Shown here: positions 56,812 through 64,000 of the stretch, one piece after another | Layout of the letters: every line of letters starts with the position of its first letter | Numbering within the stretch: position 1 is the stretch's first letter | Source of the DNA: Methylophilus sp. 13 | GTDB lineage: Bacteria > Pseudomonadota > Gammaproteobacteria > Burkholderiales > Methylophilaceae | Assembly (NCBI RefSeq): GCF_015354335.1 | Contig: NZ_JADKYR010000002.1 | Span: forward strand, 1 to 64,000 | DNA: 64,000 nucleotides | Direction of reading: 5' to 3' | Program-made: the position numbers and the translations under genes | The notes under the pieces: model-generated | Told to the model about the DNA's origin: nothing | Database searches by the model: none | Seen by the model: only the letters and a program-made list of their open reading frames with translations

Positions 56812-58710
56812 TTATTCGTTACCTTTAGATAACAACACTTTGGCATTGAACTGAATATCTTTCTTGGCTTTGAGCGAAGCGACATAAGCATGTGACATCT
56901 CTGCCCCCAGTGCCATCTGATACACTTTAAAGGCTCTGTCCGCCACATCTGGCTGGTCTTTGAGCTTCTGGTTCACCGCAATCACTTTAATCACGGTATA
57001 GCCTTTGTTGGCCTCGTTAAAGCCATAGTACGCTGGCAGTGTATGTGTGTTGACCTTGAACACATTTCTCATCACACCATCGCTCAAGCCCTGCGCATTT
57101 CTGCGATCAACCGTCACGGGCGTAATCCAGTCTGCATTGCTTGCTTTACCGGCCTTTAGCTCAGCCAACAAGGCCTCGCCTTTTTGCTGCACCAATTTAT
57201 CTGCGGCTTCAGCTTTGAGCAAGCCTTCAATACCGGCTTTAACTTCATCAAAGCTACGAGGCGCTTCTGGGCTGTACTCAACCACGCGTGCAGACACCAG
57301 GTTATTCGGTGATACCTCAACGGCTTCGGTATTGCGTTTATCTTTAAGCACGTCATCGGAGAACACCAAGGAAGCAAAACGATCGCTTTTGAAGAACTTG
57401 GCGACTTCATCTTTGCTCATGGCTGGAGAAGACTGCAATTGCAGGTTAAATTTCTTGACCGCTGGCTCCAGGCTGCCGGATTGCTCATACACAGTATTGC
57501 CAAAATCATCGGCCAATTCTGCATATTTAGCTTGTGCTTTCTGGAACAGCAATTCGGCTTTAATTTTGAGCTTCATCGAATCAAAATCAGAAGACTCGCC
57601 TGTAATGCCTGTCAGCTTGATGATATGGTAGCCGAACTCAGATTCCACCAAATCGCTGATATCGCCAACTTTCATCGAGAAAGCTGCATCCTCAAAAGGC
57701 TTGACCATCGCACCACGGCCAAAACTGCCTAAATCGCCGCCCTTGCCTGCTGAGCCTGTGTCTTGGGAGAACTCAATTGCCAGCTTTTCAAAACTCTTAG
57801 GATTGGCCTTGACTTGCTTGAGAATGGACTCTGCCTTTTCTTTGGCAGCGGCTTTTTCAGCAGGTGTGGCAGTGCTATTAAAACCGATCAAAATATGGCT
57901 GGCCTGACGTTGTTCATTGCCCTGAAATTTAGCCGCATTTTCATCATAGTATTGCTTAACTTCTTGGTCAGTCACGCTGACTTGGCCCATCAAGCCTGCA
58001 GCAGAGAGCAAAGCAAACTGTAACTTCACCTTGGCTGGTGCAATGAATTTAGTTTTATGCTGGTTGTAATACGCTTGTACCTGCTCAGGCGTCACCGTCA
58101 CCTGATTCATAAAGTCAGCTACTTTAATATCGGTCACGCTGACTTCACGCTGTTCAAACTCGGACATCAGCGATTGCTCAGCGACTTTTTTCGGCATAAA
58201 GACCAGATTGCTCAGGCCTTCTCTTACCTGCTGGACCGCGAGGTCTTTGCGTATGCTCTGCTCAAATTTGGCTGGTGTCAGCTTGTTTTGTGTCAGCAAC
58301 TGGTTGTAGGTTTCCTCAGAAAACTTACCGTTGCTTTGAAACTCCGGCATGCCAAGAATATGCTGGCTGAGTTGCTCGTCACTGATTTTAAAGCGGTAAT
58401 CATGAATCGCACCCTCAATCAGCCGACGTGTAATGATGCCTTCCAGCACAGATTGCTTGAAAGCCGGGCTTTCGAGCAAAGCCGTATCGACTTTTTGTCC
58501 CTGGGACTGCATATAGTTACGCGCATTTTCCACGGCGTTAGAATATTCCTGCAGGGATATCTTCTGGCCATCAACTTTGGCCACTGCAACCTGCCCACCC
58601 GCCTGATTCAAATAGGAGTCGATGCCAAACAATGCAAACGGCACCACAATCAGTGCCAGAATGATTTTTGCCATCCATCCTTGTGTATGTTTTCTAAGTG
58701 CTTCCAACAT
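56812..58710 (-). CDS. ppiD: Periplasmic folding factor PpiD
   Basis: 632 residues, standard length. N-terminal TM anchor (about 16-35, ILALIVVPFALFGIDSYL), SurA-N-like chaperone domain, then a parvulin domain at about 268-362 (QASHILIGF, DTGSAGKGGDLGSFGRGAMVKPFEDAAF, FGYHIIKLTG). It chaperones proteins leaving the Sec channel. GGAAAC precedes the ATG. Its place beside hupB, lon and clpX is the common one. Confidence 0.96.
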   Translation of the reverse strand: MLEALRKHTQGWMAKIILALIVVPFALFGIDSYLNQAGGQVAVAKVDGQKISLQEYSNAVENARNYMQSQGQKVDTALLESPAFKQSVLEGIITRRLIEGAIHDYRFKISDEQLSQHILGMPEFQSNGKFSEETYNQLLTQNKLTPAKFEQSIRKDLAVQQVREGLSNLVFMPKKVAEQSLMSEFEQREVSVTDIKVADFMNQVTVTPEQVQAYYNQHKTKFIAPAKVKLQFALLSAAGLMGQVSVTDQEVKQYYDENAAKFQGNEQRQASHILIGFNSTATPAEKAAAKEKAESILKQVKANPKSFEKLAIEFSQDTGSAGKGGDLGSFGRGAMVKPFEDAAFSMKVGDISDLVESEFGYHIIKLTGITGESSDFDSMKLKIKAELLFQKAQAKYAELADDFGNTVYEQSGSLEPAVKKFNLQLQSSPAMSKDEVAKFFKSDRFASLVFSDDVLKDKRNTEAVEVSPNNLVSARVVEYSPEAPRSFDEVKAGIEGLLKAEAADKLVQQKGEALLAELKAGKASNADWITPVTVDRRNAQGLSDGVMRNVFKVNTHTLPAYYGFNEANKGYTVIKVIAVNQKLKDQPDVADRAFKVYQMALGAEMSHAYVASLKAKKDIQFNAKVLLSKGNE

Positions 58711-58747
58711 TTTATCGTTTCCATTACCTGATTTTTTGCAACAGCAA

Positions 58748-58756
58748 ACTATACCA
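58748..58756 (-). promoter_or_regulatory. Extended -10 of a probable ppiD promoter
   Basis: On the minus strand TGGTATAGT: TGn plus TATAGT, about 38 bases before the ppiD ATG. No clear -35. Confidence 0.4.
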
Positions 58757-58992
58757 TAAAGCGATTAAAACCGCCTGAGTGCAACACCCTTCAGGCATTA
58801 CACCCAAAGATTTGATCCAAAAATAAACCGTACGTTAGCCAATGCACTCGATCAAATAAGCGCTGGAGGTCTGAGAGATTAAAACGAATGGGAAAGAACA
58901 GCAGTCGATACTGACAAACATACAAGATAAACCTGATTCCAAATTTGGAATATCAAGTGAACAAATGAGAAGTGTTTTAATCGAATAAAAAG

Positions 58993-59021
58993 AAAAAAGC
59001 CCTGAATAATCAGGGCTTTTA
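58993..59021 (-). terminator. Rho-independent terminator after tRNA-Asp
   Basis: Stem AAAAGCCCTGA with TCAGGGCTTTT around loop ATAA, followed by T run on the minus strand, directly behind the tRNA 3' end. Confidence 0.85.
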
Positions 59022-59023
59022 TT

Positions 59024-59100
59024 TGGCGGAGCGGACGGGGCTCGAACCCGCGACCCCCGGCGTGACAGGCCGGTATTCTAACCAACTGAACTACCGCTCC
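59024..59100 (-). tRNA. tRNA-Asp (anticodon GTC)
   Basis: 77 bases with encoded CCA. Acceptor GGAGCGG/CCGCTCC, anticodon loop TGTCACG giving GTC, T-arm GGGTTCGAGCCC. G34 is a queuosine site, relevant to queD and queF in this window. Confidence 0.96.
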
Positions 59101-59220
59101 CGGTAATCGTTAAGCTGAAATTATAACATTGTTTTTTATAAAATCAACTAATTTTTTTAATTACTTATTCGGTACTTAGCATTGCTAATTAAAGTAACTT
59201 CTTAAGTACCGTGTCACTCA

Positions 59221-59255
59221 AAAAATTAAGAGCGCAAACTTCGCACTCTTAATTT
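59221..59255 (-). terminator. Rho-independent terminator after tRNA-Val
   Basis: Ten-base stem 59223-59232 / 59246-59255 extended by two inner G-C pairs, then a run of T on the minus strand. Confidence 0.75.
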
Positions 59256-59263
59256 AAATTGTT

Positions 59264-59339
59264 TGGTGGGTGCTAACGGGGTCGAACCGCTGACATTCGC
59301 CTTGTAAGGGCGACGCTCTACCAACTGAGCTAAGCACCC
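59264..59339 (-). tRNA. tRNA-Val (anticodon TAC)
   Basis: 76 bases with encoded CCA. Acceptor GGGTGCT/AGCACCC, anticodon stem TCGCC/GGCGA with loop CTTACAA giving TAC, T-arm GGTTCGACCC. Confidence 0.96.
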
Positions 59340-59399
59340 GTAACAACCACTGGTGTTGCTACTGCAGTTAAGCAACAAACGCTGCTCAACCAAAGAATG

Positions 59400-59672
59400 C
59401 TAGTTTACAGCATCTTTAAGGCCTTTACCAGCCCTAAATTTAGGAGATTTAGCAGCTTTGATGTTAATTGTTGCGCCGGTACGAGGATTACGGCCAGAAC
59501 GGGCAGAACGCTCACCTACATAGAATGTACCAAAACCAATCAAGGTCACCATATCACCTTTTTTCAATGCACCGGAAATAGCCTCAGTTGTTGCATCCAG
59601 AGCACGAGCCGCAGCGGCTTTAGAAATACCAGCAGCACTTGCAATATGATCTATCAATTCTGATTTATTCAC
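59400..59672 (-). CDS. hupB: DNA-binding protein HU-beta
   Basis: 90 residues, standard [23 protein letters not shown] start, [24 protein letters not shown]-binding arm with the proline, and [12 protein letters not shown] end. It bends and packs DNA. It lies 120 bases downstream of lon on the same strand. Confidence 0.98.
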   Translation of the reverse strand: MNKSELIDHIASAAGISKAAAARALDATTEAISGALKKGDMVTLIGFGTFYVGERSARSGRNPRTGATINIKAAKSPKFRAGKGLKDAVN

Positions 59673-59792
59673 GTGTTTCCCCTAATAACTAGTTAAAAAG
59701 ACAGGTACATCCTGTACCGTCTTTATATCAAGCCGCAAAACGAGCTGTCAAGCGGTATTCCGGCCTTTTGACAATAATTCGCATCAATTTTA

Positions 59793-62225
59793 CTAATGCG
59801 TGACAGCTTGCTCGGCATTCCCTTCGCCAGCGGCAACAATCTCGACTGCAGGCGCTTCCACAGCCAAAGGTTGCGGTGCTCTTTCCAGCGCAAGATCCAG
59901 CACCTGATCTATCCACTTCACGCAATGAATGTCGAGATCCTTTTTGATGTTGGCAGGGATTTCAACCAGGTCTTTTTCATTGGCGGAAGGAATCAATACC
60001 GTTTTAATCCCTCCACGGTGAGCGGCAAGCAATTTCTCTTTCAAGCCGCCAATCGCCAGCACTTCCCCACGCAAGGTGATCTCGCCTGTCATCGCCACGT
60101 CTGCTCGGGCTGGAATGCCCGTCAGCACAGACACAAAGGCAGTGGTTAAGGCAATACCCGCACTTGGACCATCTTTAGGCGTCGCACCTTCTGGCAAGTG
60201 GATATGAATATCCTTCTTCTCGTAAAAGTCGGTCGGAATACCCAATCCTTCTGAACGGCTACGTACCACACTCATGGCCGCAGTGACAGACTCTTGCATC
60301 ACATCGCCTAACTTACCTGTGGTGATCGTTTTACCCTTACCAGGCAAAGTCACCGCCTCAATGGTCAGCAATTCACCGCCTACCGAGGTCCATGCCAAGC
60401 CTGTCACCTGCCCTACCTGGTTATCTTTAGCGGCAACACCAAAGTCATAGCGCTTGACGCCCAGATATTGTTCAATATTCTTGCTGGTGATGTTAATCTT
60501 TTTAACGGTTTTGGTTTTGCCTTTGGCCAGCAATTGCTCTTTGACTGCTTTACGGCAGACCTTGGCAATTTCCTGCTCCAGGCGACGCACCCCCGCTTCA
60601 CGGGTGTAGTAACGCACGATATCGCGCAACACACTTTCCGCCACCGAAATATCGGTAGACTTCAAGCCATGGGCTTTAAGCTGCTTGGGTAACAAGTAGC
60701 GTTGCGCAATATTGATCTTCTCATCTTCGGTATAGCCTGACAGACGAATAATCTCCATCCGGTCCAGTAACGGCTCGGGGATATTCATACTGTTAGCCGT
60801 CGCGACGAACATGACGTCACTCAGGTCATAATCAACCTCGACATAGTGGTCAGCAAAGGTATGGTTTTGCTCTGGATCCAACACCTCCAGCAAGGCGGAA
60901 GACGGATCACCACGCATGTCCTGGCCCATTTTGTCGACTTCATCAAGCAGGAACAACGGGTTTTTCACACCGACTTTCGTCATGCTTTGCAGCACTTTGC
61001 CAGGCATGGAGCCAATATAAGTACGGCGATGGCCGCGAATCTCCGCCTCATCACGCACACCGCCTAAAGCCATGCGCACAAACTTACGGTTGACCGCTTT
61101 GGCGATACTCTGTCCCAGCGAGGTTTTACCCACCCCTGGAGGGCCCACCAGGCACAAAATTGGGGCTTTGAGCTTGCCAACACGCTGCTGTACTGCCAGA
61201 TATTCCACAATACGCTCTTTGACTTTATCAAGACCATAGTGATCCGCATCCAGAATCGCTTCTGCTGCCTGCAAGTCTTTACTGATTTTGGTTTTCTTTT
61301 TCCATGGCAGATTTAACAGAGTATCGATGTAGTTACGTACCACAGAAGCTTCAGCTGACATCGGTGACATCAGTTTCAGCTTCTTGAACTCGGCGGTGAC
61401 TTTGGCTAATGCCTCTTTAGGCATGGCTGCGTTTTTAATGCGCTGGTCCAGCTCTTCCATCTCGGCATTTTCATCCTGCTCACCGAGTTCTTTCTGGATG
61501 GCTTTCACCTGCTCATTGAGGTAGTACTCGCGCTGACTTTTTTCCATCTGCCGTTTAACACGGCCACGGATGCGTTTTTCTACCTGCAGGATGTCAATTT
61601 CAGACTCCATCAGGTAGAGCAAATGCTCCAGACGCTCAATCACGCTGAGCATCTCAAGCACTTTCTGCTTTTCTTCCAGCTTGAGCGTCAAGTGGGCTGA
61701 AATGGTATCAGCCAAACGACCAGGCTCGTTAATTGTTGCCAGTGAAGTCAGAATTTCGGGGGGGATTTTTTTATTCAGTTTAACGTATTGATCAAACTGG
61801 GTCATGACCGTACGCATCAAGGCTTCGGCCTCTTTGTCATCCTGGTCTGTTTGCTCAACTTCTTCACCCAAGGCCATAAAGCACTCGTCAGTCTCCACAA
61901 AATCGGAAACGCGTACGCGATGCAAGCCTTCTACCAGGACTTTCACTGTACCATCCGGGAGCTTGAGCATTTGCAGCACGGTCGCCAGGGTACCGATTTC
62001 ATACAAATCTTCAGCCACAGGATCGTCTTTGTTGGCTGACTTTTGTGCAACCAGCAAAATCTTTTTGTCACCCTCTGAAGCGCGCTCCAACGCTTTGACC
62101 GATTTAGTCCGGCCAACAAACAATGGAATCACCAGGTGGGGATAGACGACGACATCGCGCAAAGGCAATAAAGGGATTAAAGCGTTTTCCGGTGTCTCGG
62201 AGTCAAGCAAAGTGTGTTCTGTCAT
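59793..62225 (-). CDS. lon: ATP-dependent protease Lon
   Basis: 810 residues. N-terminal substrate domain (LIPLLPLRDVVVYPHLVIPLFVG), AAA+ module with Walker A GPPGVGKTSLGQS, and the protease domain with catalytic Ser in PKDGPSAGIALTTAF and Lys in the following helix region. The ATG at 62225 gives the family start MTEHTLLD; an upstream TTG at 62237 is unlikely. It degrades misfolded and regulatory proteins. A sigma-32-type promoter precedes it. Confidence 0.98.
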   Translation of the reverse strand: MTEHTLLDSETPENALIPLLPLRDVVVYPHLVIPLFVGRTKSVKALERASEGDKKILLVAQKSANKDDPVAEDLYEIGTLATVLQMLKLPDGTVKVLVEGLHRVRVSDFVETDECFMALGEEVEQTDQDDKEAEALMRTVMTQFDQYVKLNKKIPPEILTSLATINEPGRLADTISAHLTLKLEEKQKVLEMLSVIERLEHLLYLMESEIDILQVEKRIRGRVKRQMEKSQREYYLNEQVKAIQKELGEQDENAEMEELDQRIKNAAMPKEALAKVTAEFKKLKLMSPMSAEASVVRNYIDTLLNLPWKKKTKISKDLQAAEAILDADHYGLDKVKERIVEYLAVQQRVGKLKAPILCLVGPPGVGKTSLGQSIAKAVNRKFVRMALGGVRDEAEIRGHRRTYIGSMPGKVLQSMTKVGVKNPLFLLDEVDKMGQDMRGDPSSALLEVLDPEQNHTFADHYVEVDYDLSDVMFVATANSMNIPEPLLDRMEIIRLSGYTEDEKINIAQRYLLPKQLKAHGLKSTDISVAESVLRDIVRYYTREAGVRRLEQEIAKVCRKAVKEQLLAKGKTKTVKKINITSKNIEQYLGVKRYDFGVAAKDNQVGQVTGLAWTSVGGELLTIEAVTLPGKGKTITTGKLGDVMQESVTAAMSVVRSRSEGLGIPTDFYEKKDIHIHLPEGATPKDGPSAGIALTTAFVSVLTGIPARADVAMTGEITLRGEVLAIGGLKEKLLAAHRGGIKTVLIPSANEKDLVEIPANIKKDLDIHCVKWIDQVLDLALERAPQPLAVEAPAVEIVAAGEGNAEQAVTH

Positions 62226-62268
62226 AGCGTCTTTCAATAAGTGTCAAAGGAACAAGTCCTTTGCATAT

Positions 62269-62296
62269 AGATGGGAACATTCTTTGAGAATTCAAG
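62269..62296 (-). promoter_or_regulatory. Sigma-32 (heat-shock) promoter of lon
   Basis: Minus strand: CTTGAA (plus 62291-62296), 14 bases, then TCCCATCT (plus 62269-62276). The RpoH consensus is CTTGAA-N13-15-CCCCATNT; one base differs. It lies about 45 bases before the lon ATG. Confidence 0.75.
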
Positions 62297-62327
62297 AGAG
62301 CAGGCATCTCATGCTATTAGATGCTAT

Positions 62328-62355
62328 CTTGCAATAGCCGGACGGCTATTGCAAG
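62328..62355. repeat. Perfect 13-base inverted repeat between clpX and lon
   Basis: CTTGCAATAGCCG at 62328-62340 and its complement at 62343-62355, seven bases beyond the clpX stop. No T tract follows on the minus strand, so termination would be weak; it may protect the clpPX mRNA end. Confidence 0.7.
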
Positions 62356-62361
62356 CGGGAT

Positions 62362-63651
62362 TTAATGTGCGTTTTCAACGCGTTTTTGTGCATCCTGATA
62401 AATCAGAATTGGTTCGGAGGTGTGTTCAATCACGCCAGCATCTACAATCACTTTAGACAAGTTTTTGAGAGATGGCAGCTCATACATCAGGTCTAGCAAA
62501 GCGTGCTCGAGAATCGAACGCAGGCCACGTGCACCGGTTTTACGTTCCAGCGCTTTTTTAGCAATCAGACGCAAGGCAGACTCTTCAAACTCCAGCTCAA
62601 CGCCTTCCATTTTGAACAGCTTCATGTATTGCTTGGTCAGCGCGTTTTTGGGTTCTACCAGAATCGTCATCAGTGCAGCCTCATCAAGAGACTCAAGTGT
62701 CGCCACGACTGGCAGACGTCCAATGAACTCAGGAATCAAACCAAACTTGATCAGATCTTCCGGCTCCACTTCACGCAAAACTTCGCCAACCGCGCGCACA
62801 TCTTCTTTGCTCTTCACTTCGGCACCAAAACCAATACCGCCTTTTTCTGAACGGTGACGAATGACTTTTTCCAGCCCGTCAAAAGCGCCGCCGCAGATAA
62901 ACAGAATGTTAGTGGTATCCAACTGCACAAACTCCTGGTTAGGATGCTTGCGTCCACCTTGTGGCGGCACCGAGGCAATCGTGCCTTCGATCAGTTTCAA
63001 CAAGGCCTGTTGCACGCCTTCACCAGACACATCACGGGTGATTGACGGGTTATCAGACTTACGGGAAATCTTGTCGACTTCATCAATATAAACAATGCCG
63101 CGCTGTGCTTTTTCTACATCGTAATCACACTTTTGCAGCAGTTTCTGCATGATGTTTTCAACATCCTCACCCACATAACCGGCTTCGGTCAGTGTGGTCG
63201 CATCCGCCATCACAAAAGGCACATCCAGCAAACGTGCCAAGGTCTGCGCCAGCAATGTTTTGCCAGAGCCGGTTGGTCCAATCAGCAAAATGTTGCTTTT
63301 TTGTACCTCAACATCATCTTTGCCAGACTGGTTGCCGTCAGACAAAGGGTTATACCCCAGACGTTTGTAGTGGTTATACACCGCAACAGACAGATTTTTT
63401 TTCGCCTGTATCTGACCAATCACATACTGATCCAAAATAGAGCAGATTTCTTGTGGCGTCGGCAATTTTTTGTCTGCGGACTTGATTTCGTTAAGGCTCT
63501 GAATTTCTTCACGAATAATGTCATTGCATAAATCAACGCATTCATCACAAATAAACACAGAGGGGCCTGCAATCAGTTTTTTCACTTCATGCTGACTTTT
63601 GCCACAAAACGAGCAATATAACAGCTTCTCGCTGTCAGATTTGTTTGCCAT
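62362..63651 (-). CDS. clpX: ClpXP unfoldase ClpX
   Basis: 429 residues. N-terminal zinc-binding domain with Cys13, Cys16, Cys35 and Cys38, Walker [16 protein letters not shown], Walker [11 protein letters not shown], and the [19 protein letters not shown] region. It unfolds substrates for ClpP, encoded 27 bases upstream. Confidence 0.98.
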   Translation of the reverse strand: MANKSDSEKLLYCSFCGKSQHEVKKLIAGPSVFICDECVDLCNDIIREEIQSLNEIKSADKKLPTPQEICSILDQYVIGQIQAKKNLSVAVYNHYKRLGYNPLSDGNQSGKDDVEVQKSNILLIGPTGSGKTLLAQTLARLLDVPFVMADATTLTEAGYVGEDVENIMQKLLQKCDYDVEKAQRGIVYIDEVDKISRKSDNPSITRDVSGEGVQQALLKLIEGTIASVPPQGGRKHPNQEFVQLDTTNILFICGGAFDGLEKVIRHRSEKGGIGFGAEVKSKEDVRAVGEVLREVEPEDLIKFGLIPEFIGRLPVVATLESLDEAALMTILVEPKNALTKQYMKLFKMEGVELEFEESALRLIAKKALERKTGARGLRSILEHALLDLMYELPSLKNLSKVIVDAGVIEHTSEPILIYQDAQKRVENAH

Positions 63652-63678
63652 GCTATTCCCCTGCTAGTTACGCGCTGA

Positions 63679-64000
63679 TTAAGCAGCGCTACGTGCGGCA
63701 ATCACCTGATCTACCAAACCATAAGCTTTGGCAGCGTCAGCACTCATAAAATTGTCACGATCGGTATCGTTGGCAATGGTTTCAATACTTTGGCCAGTGT
63801 GATGGGCCATGATGCCATTGAGTTTGTCCTTCAGGTACAAAATCTCTTTGGCATGAATCTCGATGTCAGACGCCTGCCCCTGGAAGCCACCAAGCGGCTG
63901 GTGAATCATCACGCGTGAGTTAGGCAGGCAGAAACGCTTGCCTTTCGCACCAGCGGTCAGCAGGAACGCACCCATGCTGGCAGCTTGACCGATACACAGC
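63679..64000 (-). CDS. clpP: ClpP protease subunit (5' part outside the window)
   Basis: The last 107 or so residues are visible. Catalytic Ser in [13 protein letters not shown], His in [12 protein letters not shown] and Asp in [13 protein letters not shown] are all in view. The gene continues past the right edge. ClpP is the peptidase chamber for ClpX. Confidence 0.97.
   Translation of the reverse strand, partial: LCIGQAASMGAFLLTAGAKGKRFCLPNSRVMIHQPLGGFQGQASDIEIHAKEILYLKDKLNGIMAHHTGQSIETIANDTDRDNFMSADAAKAYGLVDQVIAARSAA

Larger units (their letters stand above)
58711..59023. other. Gap between ppiD and tRNA-Asp
   Basis: 313 bases. It holds the ppiD promoter side (extended -10 at 58748-58756) and the tRNA-Asp terminator (58993-59021). 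I see no gene in the rest. Confidence 0.6.

Noticed and set aside
58879-59085. Minus-strand ORF overlapping tRNA-Asp
   Set aside because: Its beginning is the antisense-free tRNA itself (CHAGGRGFEPRPLRQ is a typical translated tRNA artefact).

Overview
The window is about 64 kb of a flagellated betaproteobacterial chromosome, most likely a methylotroph of the Methylophilaceae (Methylophilus or a relative). That assignment is an inference from gene content and order: an FlhDC-type flagellar regulon, clpP-clpX-lon-hupB-tRNA-ppiD, zipA-ligA-smc, and many PAS-type chemoreceptors. It rests on protein resemblance, not on a search.

Layout. (1) 1-16 kb, all minus strand: four methyl-accepting chemotaxis proteins (the first cut by the window edge), a small secreted protein and a possible 28-residue peptide, then cheW, cheA, cheY, a CheZ-like gene, motB and motA. 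(2) 16-18 kb: a membrane-anchored methyltransferase, then flhC and flhD, with a long regulatory gap facing flhB. (3) 18.5-26.4 kb, plus strand: flhB-flhA-flhF-flhG-like-fliA-motC-motD, which adds the export gate, polar placement factors, sigma-28 and a second stator. A GGDEF/EAL protein converges on it. (4) 29-39 kb: msrQP (periplasmic methionine sulfoxide repair), a TPR protein, ligA-zipA and smc. (5) 38.8-53.9 kb, housekeeping: queF, tRNA-Glu, tRNA-Ala, a periplasmic glutathione peroxidase, a small acidic protein behind a near-consensus sigma-54 promoter, queD, rmlBACD (dTDP-L-rhamnose), dnaQ, rnhA, a methyltransferase, gloB, mltD, a peptide-type ABC importer without ATPases, and fabI. (6) 53.9-56.8 kb, accessory: an integron-type cassette array with no integrase in the window. 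(7) 56.8-64 kb, minus strand: ppiD, tRNA-Asp, tRNA-Val, hupB, lon with a sigma-32-type promoter, clpX and the 3' part of clpP.

The first 26 kb holds most of a swimming and sensing system: receptors signal through CheW/CheA to CheY, a CheZ-like protein probably dephosphorylates CheY, two stators power the motor, and FlhDC and FliA order expression. cheR, cheB and most structural flagellar genes are not in the window.

The most unusual segment is 54133-55977. It contains three gene cassettes. Each starts with a TTAG core whose first bases are the reverse complement of the bases at the start of that cassette's own attC site. This is direct sequence evidence for integron cassettes between fabI and ppiD. 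Other points worth a second look are the sigma-54 promoter for the 57-residue protein, an FlhG homologue without a recognisable Walker A motif, probable leaderless starts for queD and gloB, a 37-base near-palindrome in the flhDC-flhB gap, and short conserved motifs in the CheA linker.
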